Positions 10,372 through 19,156 of a DNA stretch of 64,000 bases are shown here, piece after piece. This DNA is from Paracoccus sp. TOH (GTDB lineage: Bacteria; Pseudomonadota; Alphaproteobacteria; Rhodobacterales; Rhodobacteraceae). The translations under genes were made by a program, and so were the position numbers. Below the pieces are notes generated by a model. That model saw nothing but the letters and a program-made list of their open reading frames with translations. It did no database searches and was not told the DNA's origin. Location: NCBI RefSeq assembly GCF_030388245.1, contig NZ_CP098360.1, positions 124,001 through 188,000 on the forward strand. Reading direction: 5' to 3'. The stretch's first letter is position 1; the number at the start of each line of letters is the position of its first letter.

Positions 10372-11346
10372 ATGAGCTTTCATCCCATCGAACAAGCCCC
10401 CGCACGCCTGAATCGCAGCGAGCTTGCCGTGCCCGGCAGCCAGCCGCAAATGTTTCAAAAGGCGGCGGATTCCGACGTCGACGTGATCTTCCTCGACCTC
10501 GAGGACGCGGTCGCGCCGGACGAGAAACCGCAGGCCCGCAAGAACATCATCAAGGCCCTGAACGAGATCGACTGGGGCAAGAAGACCATGTCGATCCGAA
10601 TCAACGGGCTCGACACGCATTACATGTATCGCGACGTGGTGGACGTGGTCGAACAGGCCGGCGAGCGGCTGGACCTGATCATGATCCCCAAGGTCGGCAC
10701 CGCCGCCGATGTCTATGCCGTGGACATGCTGGTCACCCAGATCGAGGACGCCAAGGGCCTGAAGAAGCGCATCGGCTTCGAGCATATCATCGAGACGGCG
10801 CTGGGGATGCAGAACATCAACGAGATCGCCGCCGCCTCGAAGCGCAATGAAAGCCTGCATTTCGGCGTCGCCGACTACGCCGCCTCGACCCGGGCGCGCA
10901 CGACGGTGATCGGCGGCGTGAACGAGCATTACTCGGTGCTGACCGACAAGCTGGACGACGGCTCGCGTCAGATCCATTGGGGCGACATGTGGCATTATGC
11001 GCTGTCGCGCATGGTGGTCGCGGCGCGCGCCAACGGCTTGCGCCCGATCGACGGCCCCTTCGGCGATTTCTCGGACCCCGAGGGCTACAAGGCCGCCGCC
11101 TATCGCGCCGCGGTGCTGGGCTGCGAGGGGAAATGGGCCATCCATCCCAGCCAGATCGCGCTGGCCAACGAGGTGATGAGCCCCTCGGCCGCCGAGGTCG
11201 AGCGGGCGCAGAAGATCCTCGACGCCATGGCCAAGGCCGAGGCCGAGGGCAAGGGCGCGGTGTCGCTGGACGGCCGGCTGATCGACTATGCCTCGATCCG
11301 GCAGGCCGAGGTGCTGGTCCAGAAAGCCCGCCAGATCGCGGCATGA
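10372..11346 (+). CDS. mcl: L-malyl-CoA lyase, copy 1
   Basis: Cleaves L-malyl-CoA to glyoxylate and acetyl-CoA in the serine cycle. The 324-residue protein is of the HpcH/HpaI aldolase-citrate lyase beta type, with the N-terminal RLNRSELAVPGS, the metal-binding FLDLEDAVAPDEK, the RINGLDTHYMYRD segment and the GCEGKWAIHPSQI motif. The ATG at 10372 was chosen because AGGAG lies about ten bases upstream and its N-terminus matches copy 2; an in-frame ATG at 10288 lacks both. The stop overlaps the gck start (ATGA). Relatives in Rhodobacterales also act on beta-methylmalyl-CoA, so a role in the ethylmalonyl-CoA pathway is possible. Confidence 0.93.
   Translation: MSFHPIEQAPARLNRSELAVPGSQPQMFQKAADSDVDVIFLDLEDAVAPDEKPQARKNIIKALNEIDWGKKTMSIRINGLDTHYMYRDVVDVVEQAGERLDLIMIPKVGTAADVYAVDMLVTQIEDAKGLKKRIGFEHIIETALGMQNINEIAAASKRNESLHFGVADYAASTRARTTVIGGVNEHYSVLTDKLDDGSRQIHWGDMWHYALSRMVVAARANGLRPIDGPFGDFSDPEGYKAAAYRAAVLGCEGKWAIHPSQIALANEVMSPSAAEVERAQKILDAMAKAEAEGKGAVSLDGRLIDYASIRQAEVLVQKARQIAA
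10639..10811 (+). repeat. 173-base tract identical to mcl copy 2
   Basis: Every base from 10639 to 10811 matches 44419-44591, including third codon positions. Immediately outside (10638 and 10812) the two genes differ again at silent and replacement sites. This suggests recent gene conversion or uneven divergence between the two mcl genes. Confidence 0.85.
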
Positions 11347-12605
11347 CGGAAAGGATTGCCGAGATGCGGGCCCTGGCGCGAAAGCTCTATGACGCGGCCG
11401 TGCGCGCGGCCGACCCTGCCCTGGCCGTGCGCCGGCATTTCCAAAGCCATCCCCCTGCCGCGCCCGCGGCGGGGGGACAGACCATCCTGATCGCCATCGG
11501 CAAGGCCGCACCCGCCATGCTGGCCGAGGCCATGGTCCATGTCCCCGGCCCGGTGACGGCGCTGGCGGTGACGCATTACGGCAATGGCCGCGAGATTCCC
11601 GGCGCCCGCGTGCTGACCGCCAGCCACCCCGAGCCCGACGAGGCCGGGCTGCAGGCCGGCCGGGACATCATCGCGCTTCTGGACCGGGCCGGACCGCAGG
11701 ACCGGGTGATCGCACTGATTTCGGGCGGCGGCTCGGCGCTGGTTCCGGCGCCGCTGCCGCCGCTGACCCTGGCCGACAAGCAACAGGTGAACCGGCTGCT
11801 GCTGGCCAGCGGGCTGGAGATCGGGCAGGTGAACCTGATCCGCCAGCAGCTTTCCGACCTGAAGGGCGGCGGCTTTCTGCGCCATGCCGCCCCTGCCCCG
11901 GTGACGGCGCTGATCCTCTCGGACGTCATCGGCAACGACCTGGGCGCCATCGCCAGCGGCCCGACGGTGGCGCCGCTCGGCACCCGCCGCGAGGCGCTGG
12001 AGCTGCTGGCCGGGCGGAATCTGCTTGAGAAATTGCCCGCCAAGGTGCGCGAACTGCTGGAAAGCGATGCGGCCCCCGCCGCCTTGCCCAAGGCCGAAAA
12101 CCACCTGATCGGCAGCAACGAGATCTCGCTCGACGCGATGCGCGCCGCGGTGCCCGAGGGCTGGACGGCCCGCATCGTCAGCGACCGGCTGACCGGCGAC
12201 GTGGCCGAGGCCGCCGCCTACATCGCCGAGGCGGCGGGCGCACGCCGCCCGGACCGGCCCGAGGCGCTGATCTTCGGCGGCGAGACCACGGTGGCGCTGC
12301 GCGGCACCGGCAAGGGCGGTCGCAACCAGGAGCTGGCGCTGCGCATCGCCCTGATGGGCCGGGGCTGGCCGGGATATTGGGCCTTCCTCAGCGGCGGCAC
12401 CGACGGGCGCGACGGGCCGACCGACGCGGCGGGCGGCATCGTCGACGGCAGCACCGCCGAGCGCATCCGCGCCGCCGGCCGCGACGGCGCGGCGCTGCTG
12501 GCCAACAATGACAGCCACGCGGCGCTGCAGGCGGCGGGCGACCTGCTGCTGACCGGCGCGACCGGCACCAATGTCGCCGATGTCCAGGTGCTGCTGCTGT
12601 CCTGA
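11343..12605 (+). CDS. gck: Glycerate 2-kinase, copy 1
   Basis: Phosphorylates D-glycerate to 2-phosphoglycerate with ATP, linking hydroxypyruvate reductase to enolase in the serine cycle. The 420-residue protein belongs to the GckA/TtuD/MOFRL group: an N-terminal DUF4147-type domain with ILIAIGKAAPAM, VIALISGGGSALVPAP and RQQLSDLKGGGF, and a C-terminal MOFRL part with FGGETTVALRGTGKGGRNQE, LSGGTDGRDGPTDAAGG and LLTGATGTNVADV. The start overlaps the mcl stop (ATGA), so the pair is translationally coupled. It converges on the APC permease gene across a strong terminator. Confidence 0.93.
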   Translation: MTERIAEMRALARKLYDAAVRAADPALAVRRHFQSHPPAAPAAGGQTILIAIGKAAPAMLAEAMVHVPGPVTALAVTHYGNGREIPGARVLTASHPEPDEAGLQAGRDIIALLDRAGPQDRVIALISGGGSALVPAPLPPLTLADKQQVNRLLLASGLEIGQVNLIRQQLSDLKGGGFLRHAAPAPVTALILSDVIGNDLGAIASGPTVAPLGTRREALELLAGRNLLEKLPAKVRELLESDAAPAALPKAENHLIGSNEISLDAMRAAVPEGWTARIVSDRLTGDVAEAAAYIAEAAGARRPDRPEALIFGGETTVALRGTGKGGRNQELALRIALMGRGWPGYWAFLSGGTDGRDGPTDAAGGIVDGSTAERIRAAGRDGAALLANNDSHAALQAAGDLLLTGATGTNVADVQVLLLS

Positions 12606-12655
12606 CCGACCCGCCCGCCCCATCGCAAACGGACCATCGCAAACGGAAATGAAAA

Positions 12656-12677
12656 CGGCCGCCCCTTGGGGCGGCCG
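12656..12677 (-). terminator. Terminator between gck and the APC permease
   Basis: CGGCCGCCCC and GGGGCGGCCG form a perfect 10-bp stem around TT. On the minus strand the stem is followed by TTTTC, giving an intrinsic terminator for the permease. It may also slow transcripts from gck on the plus strand. Confidence 0.8.
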
Positions 12678-12698
12678 CAGCATTTGCGCGACGGGGCC

Positions 12699-14489
12699 TT
12701 AGCCCGGCAGTTGGAAGACCCGGTTGGCGACCACCACCACGGCCACACCCGCCGCCAGCGCCAGATAGGGCAGGATGCCGGCGCGCCGGGGCCCGAAGCT
12801 GGTCGCGTCGTGATCCAGCCCCAGATCCTGCATCGCCTCGGCCGGGAAGCGGCCCTTGTCGGTGACATAATGGCGCCACAGGAAGATCGGCACGACGAGC
12901 GCCGCGAAGATCGCCCCCGAAAGCAAAGCGTTGGAATAGCCCCAGACCTTGGCGCCGGCGCCGAGGAACAGCGCATTGGCGAAGGCCAGCAGCGTGTTCA
13001 GCCCGATCAGCCAGGTCGGCGCGCGCCAGGGCCGCTCGACATGCGGCGAGTCGATGCGGTGGATCCAGCCGGCATTCAGGTTCAGGAAGTTGAAGGTCAG
13101 GTAGCCCACGTTCGAGATGGCCAGGACGTAGAAATAGCCGTTGGCATCCGAGGCCAGCGCCAGCAGGAACAGGTTGATGACGAAATTCGTCCAGATCGCG
13201 TTGACCGGGGCGCCCTGCTCGTTCACATGGCCCAGGAATTTCGGCAGCAGGCCGTCGCGCGAGCCCTGGTAGAGCGTGCGCGCCGAACCGGCGCAGGCGG
13301 TCATGATCGCCATGAACAGCGCCAGCAGCATCAGCACGGTGAAGAATTGCGCCACCACCGGCCCGGCGCCGATCATGCCGCCAAGCGCCTGGGCGATGCC
13401 GGTGCCGTCGACGATGCCGGGCGCCAGCATACCCTCGATGCCCAGAACGCCCTGGAAGGCGAAGGGGATCAGGCAGAAGAACGCCATGCAGAGCAGGCCC
13501 GAGAAGAAGATGGCCCGGAAGGTGTCGCGCTTGGGGTTCTTCAGTTCGCGGGTGTAGCAGACCGCCGTCTCGAAGGCATAGGTCGACCAGGCGGCGATGT
13601 AGAGCCCGCCCAGCACCAGCGTCCAGCCGCCCAGGTTCCAGCTGCCCGGCTCGGCCGAATAGGCGGTGGCCGGCGGCACGATGTTCGAGACATTGCCATA
13701 GTCGATCGCGCCGGTGAAGATCGGCACCAGCCCGACCAGGATCAGCGGCACCAGCACGATGATTGCCATCCATTTCTGCGCCGTCGCCGTCGAGGAGACG
13801 CCGCGATACTGGATCGCGATCAGGATCAGCATCAGCACCGCGCCGATGACGAAGGTGGTGTTGAAGTAAAGCGTGAACAGGCCGGGGATTTCCAGATTGA
13901 AAGCCGTCCAGCTGCGGATCGCCGGGGTCAGAGCCGACACCGCGTCGCCGGTCAGCAGGGCCTGGATCGCCTGGGCGCTGCCAAGGCCGGGATTGGCCGC
14001 CAGGTATTCCGCCACCCGCGGACTGTCGGCGGTGATCGAGTTCGCATGGGCGGCGATCCAGTCCAGCACCGGCTGCGAGCCGGCCAGCGGCACCGGGAAC
14101 AGCGCGTTCAGGATGTAGCCGGCCGCGATGGCGCAACCCAGGGACAGCACCGGCGACCAGGCGAACCAGTTGCACCAGATCGACAGCGGCGCCACCGGCT
14201 TGGCATAGCGCAGCCAGGCCATGGCGCCATAGACCGAGGCGCCGCCGGATTTGTTGCCGAACATGCCCGCCATCTCGGCATAGGTGAAGGACTGCGCAAA
14301 GCCCATCATCATCGAGACGATCCAGACGACGAAGGCGACCTTGCCGGTGGTCCCGGCGATGCCGCCCAGCGAGAACAGCACCAGCGGCGGCACGCCGGCG
14401 GCGATCCAGAACGCCCCCGTCCAGCTGAGCGAACGGACCATATGGCCGGTCTCTTGCGGCGTTTCCGCCGTTGTGGTCGTATATGTCAT
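12699..14489 (-). CDS. APC-family amino acid/amine permease
   Basis: A 596-residue integral inner-membrane protein with about 12 hydrophobic segments. The first helix reads GAFWIAAGVPPLVLFSLGGI and the family signature FAQSFTYAEMAGMFGNKSGGA follows near residue 66. An insertion of about 60 hydrophilic residues lies around residues 145-205. It follows the dmm genes on the same strand after 184 bases, so it may be part of or downstream of that transcript. Import of dimethylamine or another methylated amine is a reasonable guess, but substrate cannot be read from the sequence. A terminator lies just past its stop. Confidence 0.88.
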   Translation of the reverse strand: MTYTTTTAETPQETGHMVRSLSWTGAFWIAAGVPPLVLFSLGGIAGTTGKVAFVVWIVSMMMGFAQSFTYAEMAGMFGNKSGGASVYGAMAWLRYAKPVAPLSIWCNWFAWSPVLSLGCAIAAGYILNALFPVPLAGSQPVLDWIAAHANSITADSPRVAEYLAANPGLGSAQAIQALLTGDAVSALTPAIRSWTAFNLEIPGLFTLYFNTTFVIGAVLMLILIAIQYRGVSSTATAQKWMAIIVLVPLILVGLVPIFTGAIDYGNVSNIVPPATAYSAEPGSWNLGGWTLVLGGLYIAAWSTYAFETAVCYTRELKNPKRDTFRAIFFSGLLCMAFFCLIPFAFQGVLGIEGMLAPGIVDGTGIAQALGGMIGAGPVVAQFFTVLMLLALFMAIMTACAGSARTLYQGSRDGLLPKFLGHVNEQGAPVNAIWTNFVINLFLLALASDANGYFYVLAISNVGYLTFNFLNLNAGWIHRIDSPHVERPWRAPTWLIGLNTLLAFANALFLGAGAKVWGYSNALLSGAIFAALVVPIFLWRHYVTDKGRFPAEAMQDLGLDHDATSFGPRRAGILPYLALAAGVAVVVVANRVFQLPG

Positions 14490-14673
14490 TGCAAAACTCC
14501 CCTGCCGGCTTTTCTGTCGGGCCGCCCCCGCCGGCGGGACCGCGGCCCGTGATCCGGGATGCCCGCCATCCGGGGAACGGCGGCATCACGATGCCCTTCC
14601 GGCAGCCGCATGGCGCCGGTTGTTCTTCAGCCCCACCCGGGGTTGGTTGTCCTGCGATGGCCGTCCGCCGGCC

Positions 14674-15720
14674 TCAGTCGTCGGCGAAGATCCCCGGCGA
14701 TGTCGGCTTTCCGTCGTCGAACTGGGCCAGATAGTCGGTGATGATCTGGCGGTTGACGGTGAAGCCCTTGTATTCTGCCAGCTCGTCGGGCAGGTCGCGG
14801 ATCACCCGGTGCAGGCGGCGCCCCCATTTCGGCACCGTCACCAGGTCTTGCAGCGCGATCATGTAGCAGCGGATCGGGAAGGCCAGCGCGTTCGAGCGCG
14901 GCAGCCGCCAGAAACTTTGCAGCTCGACCCGCAGATATTGCTTGGCGCCGACATTCTCGGGGGTGATGGTGCGTTTCTCGGGCCCCCAGAGGTGATAGTT
15001 CTCGGGGCTGGTATCCAGCCGCGGGTTCACCGTCATGGTCCAGTTCAGCCGCCGCGAGGGCGAACCCTGCGGGATTGCCAGCAGGAATTTCAGCGCCCGC
15101 TGGAAGATGCCCATCTCGGCGGCCTTCGGCACCGGCGCATGCCATTCGAAGAAGTTCATGCCGATGTCGAAATCCAGCGACCAGTCGGCCTGGCTGGTCA
15201 CCATGCCGGCATCCATCCACAGGTTGTTCTCGCGCTGGTCCAGCACCGCGAAATCGCCCTGGGCCTGCCGGGTGATGTATTCCATCGGCCCGCAGGGCAA
15301 CGTCGTCGAGTCAAGGAAGGTGAAGCGCTGCTCGATCCCCAGCGGCCGGTTGACCCAGTGCCAGCGGTCGCCGTCGCGATGCAGCTGGAACAGCTCGGGG
15401 TAATCCTCGGCCTTGCACTGCATGATCAGTTCCAGTAGATCCCAGCCGGCCAGTTCCATATGCGGCAGGGATTGGCAGCGCAGCGGATCGCCGGCCAGGG
15501 TGATGGCGCGGTCGCGCATCTCGGCCACGTAATGTTCGTCCACGTCGAAGCGCTTCTCGAAGACGCTGCCGGCGCGCCCCCCCGTGCCATGCGGCTCCAT
15601 GTTGACGGAGTACATGTAATCGTCCTTGTCGAACGGGAACGGGAAGCGCCGGATGGCTTCGGCGGAATTGTGATAGCTGTAATCGTCGCGGAAGGTCTCG
15701 TCGTTGAACCGGATGGTCAT
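14674..15720 (-). CDS. dmmC: Heme-dependent oxidative N-demethylase subunit (DUF3445 family)
   Basis: 348 residues of the DUF3445 family, which contains the heme-binding catalytic alpha subunit of the oxidative N-demethylase of Pseudomonas and a subunit of dimethylamine monooxygenase. These enzymes remove a methyl group from secondary amines using O2 and electrons from NADPH. Family stretches include FPFPFDKDDYMYSVNMEPHG, the NRPLGIEQRFTFLDSTTL segment and LRVELQSFWRLPRSNALAFPI. It is the last gene of the minus-strand set dmmD-dmmA-dmmB-dmmC, ten bases after dmmB. The order matches dmmDABC of marine Roseobacter-group bacteria; letter assignment follows that order and is less certain than the family. 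Confidence 0.85.
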   Translation of the reverse strand: MTIRFNDETFRDDYSYHNSAEAIRRFPFPFDKDDYMYSVNMEPHGTGGRAGSVFEKRFDVDEHYVAEMRDRAITLAGDPLRCQSLPHMELAGWDLLELIMQCKAEDYPELFQLHRDGDRWHWVNRPLGIEQRFTFLDSTTLPCGPMEYITRQAQGDFAVLDQRENNLWMDAGMVTSQADWSLDFDIGMNFFEWHAPVPKAAEMGIFQRALKFLLAIPQGSPSRRLNWTMTVNPRLDTSPENYHLWGPEKRTITPENVGAKQYLRVELQSFWRLPRSNALAFPIRCYMIALQDLVTVPKWGRRLHRVIRDLPDELAEYKGFTVNRQIITDYLAQFDDGKPTSPGIFADD

Positions 15721-15730
15721 GGCCGGGCTC

Positions 15731-16678
15731 CTATCGGTCGATGATCAGCGACTCGCCACGGAAGCGCGAGACGCAGGGCATGATGCGGGTCTGTTCGGAC
15801 TGCTCGTCCTCGGACAGCCAATGGTCGTGATGCTCGATCCGGCCGTGGCACGAGACCACGCGCGTCTCGCAGCGCCCGCAGGCGCCGCCGCGGCAGGACC
15901 AGTCGATCTCGACCTCGGCCGCCTCCAGCGCCTCGAGCAGGCTCTGATGCGCCCCGACCTCGATGGTCCGGCCCGAACGGGCCAGAACCACCTCGAAGGG
16001 CCGGCCCGGCGGCGGCGCCTGGAAAACCTCGGAATGCAGCGCGGTTTTCGGCCAGCCCAGCCGGGCGCCGGTTTGCGCGACCGCATTGATCAGGCCTTCG
16101 GGGCCGCAGGTATAGACATGGGTGCCCAGCGGTTGCGCCGACAGGAAGGCCCCCAGATCCATGCGGTTGCTCTCATCCGAGATATGGAAATGGATATGCG
16201 GCACATCCGGCAGCAGGTCCAGCCCGGCCGCTTCGTCGCGCGAGCGGGCACCGTAATGCAACTCGAAAGGCAACTGCATGCGCAGAAGCTGTCGGATCTG
16301 GGCGATGAAAGGCGTGATGCCGATGCCGCCGGCGATCAGCACATGCTTCTTCGCCCGCAGGTCCAGCGCGAACAGGTTCAGCGGCAGCGAGACGCGCAGC
16401 AGGTCGCCGGGCCGCACCTGGCCATGCATGAAGCGCGACCCGCCGCGTCCGCCATCCTCGCGCCGCACCGCGATCTCGTAGCCCGAGCCGTCCTGCGGGT
16501 CCGAAATCAGCGAATAGGCATTGCGGCGCAGCACGTCGCCGTCCGGCATCTCGACCACGACATGCGCGCCGCCGGAAAACAGCGGCAGCAATTCGCCCTG
16601 CGGATGTTGGAAACGGAAGCGCTTGACCAGCGGCGTCAGCAATTCGGCCTCTGTCACGCGCAGCATCAGGGACGTCAT
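15731..16678 (-). CDS. dmmB: Dimethylamine monooxygenase reductase subunit (FMN/NAD(P)H/2Fe-2S)
   Basis: 315-residue phthalate-dioxygenase-reductase (PDR/VanB) type protein that should pass electrons from NAD(P)H through flavin and a 2Fe-2S centre to the heme subunit. Order of parts: flavin-binding barrel with RRNAYSLISDPQDG near residue 51, nucleotide-binding domain with LIAGGIGITPFIAQ near 114 and YTCGPEGLI near 189, and a C-terminal plant-type ferredoxin domain with Cys262, Cys267, Cys270 and Cys302. The ATG at 16678 overlaps the dmmA stop (ATGA), which fixes the start; upstream extension of the frame runs inside dmmA and is not conserved. Confidence 0.9.
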   Translation of the reverse strand: MTSLMLRVTEAELLTPLVKRFRFQHPQGELLPLFSGGAHVVVEMPDGDVLRRNAYSLISDPQDGSGYEIAVRREDGGRGGSRFMHGQVRPGDLLRVSLPLNLFALDLRAKKHVLIAGGIGITPFIAQIRQLLRMQLPFELHYGARSRDEAAGLDLLPDVPHIHFHISDESNRMDLGAFLSAQPLGTHVYTCGPEGLINAVAQTGARLGWPKTALHSEVFQAPPPGRPFEVVLARSGRTIEVGAHQSLLEALEAAEVEIDWSCRGGACGRCETRVVSCHGRIEHHDHWLSEDEQSEQTRIMPCVSRFRGESLIIDR

Positions 16679-17289
16679 GGCTTGATCTCCTGCGGCTCGG
16701 GCACGATGCCCGGGGTCTCGGCATCGATGCAGACCCCCTGGAAGGCGCCGATGCGGCGTGAGTAATGGTCGCGCACGAACAGGTTCAGCCCGCAATGCGC
16801 GCAGGTGAACGGGTCGGTGGTGACGTTTTCGGTGATGCCCTTGCAATGCACGCATTGCATCCGCCGGGCGATGCCGCCGTGATGTTCGGCGTCGATCGCC
16901 TCGAGCGGCAGGCCGGCGGCCAGCGCATCGGCCATGGCCTGACCGATCAGCCCCTCGCTGCCGGCCAGGTAAAGCCGGATGCCCATATGCGCGTCGGCCA
17001 AAGCCCGCGCGAAGCGCGGCCGCAGCGCCGCCCAGCTCGGCCCCTCGACATAGCTGGCCGGGCCCAGCCCCCGCAGCCGCGCCGCGAGCTCGGGGCCGGC
17101 CGGGGCGCCGGAGGAGATGTAGAACAGCTGGGCATGACGCATGACCGAGGAGTCGGCCTTGGCCAGCTCGGCCAGCGCCTCGCCGCCCGCGCCCTCGGCC
17201 AGCATCAGCGCGGGCAGCGCCCCGTGCGGTCGCAATCCGCCATAGACCGGGCGGCTGGGGATTGAAGGTGAAAATTCCGTGGCTCGCAT
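16675..17289 (-). CDS. dmmA: Dimethylamine monooxygenase small subunit with zinc ribbon
   Basis: 204 residues. The middle (about 50-125) resembles the nucleotide-binding half of a ferredoxin reductase, with LFYISSGAPAGPELAARL and MGIRLYLAGSEGLIGQAM. The C-terminus has a zinc-ribbon-like CxxC-x13-CxxC set (Cys146, Cys149, Cys163, Cys166). It matches the DmmA family and the gamma-type subunit of heme-dependent N-demethylases; its exact role is not settled. AGGGAGAA lies before the ATG at 17289. It follows dmmD across a 74-base gap that holds a very strong hairpin and overlaps dmmB by four bases. Confidence 0.82.
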   Translation of the reverse strand: MRATEFSPSIPSRPVYGGLRPHGALPALMLAEGAGGEALAELAKADSSVMRHAQLFYISSGAPAGPELAARLRGLGPASYVEGPSWAALRPRFARALADAHMGIRLYLAGSEGLIGQAMADALAAGLPLEAIDAEHHGGIARRMQCVHCKGITENVTTDPFTCAHCGLNLFVRDHYSRRIGAFQGVCIDAETPGIVPEPQEIKP

Positions 17290-17313
17290 TGGCTGCGTTC
17301 TCCCTGTCGCGAA

Positions 17314-17356
17314 GGGGACGAGGCGGCCTTGGGCGTCCTGGCGCCGCCTCGTCCCC
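17314..17356 (-). other. Strong hairpin between dmmD and dmmA
   Basis: GGGGACGAGGCGGC (17314-17327) and GCCGCCTCGTCCCC (17343-17356) form a perfect 14-bp stem with a 15-base loop. It lies 7 bases after the dmmD stop and about 24 before the dmmA ATG. No T-run follows, so it looks more like an mRNA stability or attenuation element that could set dmmD expression apart from dmmABC. Confidence 0.7.
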
Positions 17357-17363
17357 GGTCGGC

Positions 17364-18497
17364 TCAGCCCTTGGCGGTGCGACGCTTCTTCTCGGGATCG
17401 TGGAAGGGCATCGGCTGGGCGGTGGCGGCAATATCGCCGCCCGGGTTGCGGATGGTCAGCGGCGTGCCGGGCACCGCGCAATCGACCGGCATCCGGGCGA
17501 TGCCGATATTGTGCTTGTTCAGCGGGCTGTAGAAGCCGACGGTGACCACGCCGACTTCCTTGCCGTCCTTGATGATCGGCGCGCCCTCGGCCGCGGCCTC
17601 GGTGCCCTCCAGCTTGACGCCGTAGATCTTGAAGCGCTCCTTGCCGCGCAGCCGGTAATGCTCCTCGGCGCCGCGGAAGCCGGTCTTGCCGGGCGAGACG
17701 GTGAAGTCCAGCCCCAGCTCCCACAGCGTGTCGCCGCAGGGCTCGTTCTCGAACGGGTACTTCTCGGAGTTGTCATAGGGGAAGAACAGCAGGTAGCTTT
17801 CCGCCCGCAGCAGGTCCAGCGTGGTGAAGCGGGTCGGGATGATGCCCATCGCCGCGCCCTCGGCCACGATCGTGTCCCAGATCTCGGGCGCGTCCTGACG
17901 GCGGCAGAAGATCTCGTAGCCGCGCTCGCCGGTATAGCCGGTGCGCGAGATGGTCACCGGCTTGCCGAACAGCGTCGTGTGGATATGGCTGAAATAGGCC
18001 AGGTCGCGGATGCCCGCCACGTGCTTTTCCAGGTAATCCACCGCCAGCGGCCCCTGCAGCGAGATGTCGTGCAGGTCGTCGTCGAACATCACGCTGACAT
18101 TGCGGCCGGTCGCCGCCATGGTCAGCTGCTCGTGCCCCTGGCCCGAGCCGTGCACCACCATGAAGCTGTGCGGACCCATGCGGTAGATCACGCAGTCGTC
18201 GACGAACTTGCCGCCGTCGTTCAGCATGCTGGCATAGGCCGAGCGGCCGGGCTTGATCTTCTCGACCGAGCGGGTCGTGGCGCGGTCGATGACATGGCTG
18301 GCATGCGGGCCGATCACATGCACCTTCTTCAGCCCCGAGACGTCCATCACCCCGGCCTTGGTGCGGATCGCCATGTATTCCTCGAGCTGGTCCTTGTCAT
18401 AGGTCCATGCCGTTCCCATCCCGCTCCAATCCTCAAGCCCCGAGCCCAGGGCCCGGTGCCGGTCTGCCAGAGCAGAAAATCGCCAACTCGCCGTCAT
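17364..18497 (-). CDS. dmmD: GcvT-like aminomethyltransferase, THF-dependent subunit of dimethylamine monooxygenase
   Basis: 377-residue protein of the glycine-cleavage T-protein family: folate-binding GCV_T domain (EYMAIRTKAGVMDVSGLKKV near residue 40, SRTGYTGERGYEIFCRRQD near 170) and a C-terminal barrel with VTVGFYSPLNKHNIGIARMP. In heme-dependent N-demethylases this subunit binds THF and traps the released formaldehyde as methylene-THF, feeding the C1 pool used by GlyA and FolD here. ATG 18497 was chosen for AGGAGG seven bases upstream. It is the first gene of the dmm set; its promoter should lie in the AT-richer part of the 659-base region upstream. Confidence 0.85.
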   Translation of the reverse strand: MTASWRFSALADRHRALGSGLEDWSGMGTAWTYDKDQLEEYMAIRTKAGVMDVSGLKKVHVIGPHASHVIDRATTRSVEKIKPGRSAYASMLNDGGKFVDDCVIYRMGPHSFMVVHGSGQGHEQLTMAATGRNVSVMFDDDLHDISLQGPLAVDYLEKHVAGIRDLAYFSHIHTTLFGKPVTISRTGYTGERGYEIFCRRQDAPEIWDTIVAEGAAMGIIPTRFTTLDLLRAESYLLFFPYDNSEKYPFENEPCGDTLWELGLDFTVSPGKTGFRGAEEHYRLRGKERFKIYGVKLEGTEAAAEGAPIIKDGKEVGVVTVGFYSPLNKHNIGIARMPVDCAVPGTPLTIRNPGGDIAATAQPMPFHDPEKKRRTAKG

Positions 18498-18819
18498 CTC
18501 AATTCCTCCTATTCGGTATCCGTTCCACGATCCGCAACCGGACCAGGGCTTCCATGGCAACGAAGGGCGGGGGCAAGCGGCCCGATCAGGTCATGGGCGG
18601 CAGACAGGGCGCCGGGCCGGCGGCATGTCTGGCAAGGTCGGAACGAACAGGATCGAGGCCTGCCCCTCCTTCGGGTCCGAGCCCCGCGCGGGGCGGCGAC
18701 CCATGAACCGCCTGTTGTTGATCGGACCGGTTTTTGCATCCGCTCGCTTGTTGAAACCATTCAACACATATCTCGCCTAAAAAGCAATTATTTTTCTTAA
18801 CAGGAATGTTTTGCACATC

Positions 18820-18869
18820 TTTCTGCCTATACCCCGGCCAGGAGCCGGGTTTTTGGCAGAAAAACCCGG
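18820..18869. promoter_or_regulatory. Two mutually exclusive hairpins upstream of dmmD
   Basis: Fold 1 pairs TTTCTGCC (18820-18827) with GGCAGAAA (18855-18862) and CCCGGC (18833-18838) with GCCGGG (18844-18849). Fold 2 pairs CCGGGTTTTT (18845-18854) with AAAAACCCGG (18860-18869), a perfect 10-bp stem. The folds share bases, so only one can form. On the plus strand GCCGGG-TTTTT also looks like a terminator, but no plus-strand gene precedes it. It lies about 325-370 bases before dmmD; whether it is transcribed is unknown. Confidence 0.4.
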
Positions 18870-19054
18870 AAGAATGGCCCGTGGGAAGGCCGAACGGAGC
18901 GCCGCGGCCAGCGCCCAAACTGGCCGCAGTTCCGCGCCGTGGCAGGGGCGGGAATCAGCGAAACGCAAGGCCGGCGAATCATTTGCTCGATATCCGTCCG
19001 GCCACCGACCGGGTCGTCGCCGCACCGCCGATTCTGCAACCGTCCGCGAAAATA

Positions 19055-19097
19055 TCATGCCGGCGCAGCGACTTGCGAAGTCGACGCGCCGGCATGA
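19055..19097 (-). terminator. Terminator downstream of purU
   Basis: TCATGCCGGCGC (19055-19066) and GCGCCGGCATGA (19086-19097) form a perfect 12-bp stem. An inner CGACTT/AAGTCG stem closes a GCG loop. On the minus strand it is followed by TATTTTC. It lies about 60 bases after the purU stop and should end the mgs-mgd-folD-purU transcript. Confidence 0.75.
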
Positions 19098-19156
19098 CTG
19101 GCTTGGCACGGCGCGCGTCGGGCGCACCATGCAGGAAAAAAGCGGTGTAGAGGCGG

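Larger units (their letters stand above)
18498..19156. other. Non-coding region between purU and dmmD
   Basis: 659 bases without a credible gene. The part around 18765-18830 is AT-rich for this genome and is the likely promoter region of dmmDABC on the minus strand. It also holds a pair of mutually exclusive hairpins (18820-18869) and the purU terminator (19055-19097). Open frames on the plus strand here have no ribosome-binding site or known pattern. Confidence 0.6.
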
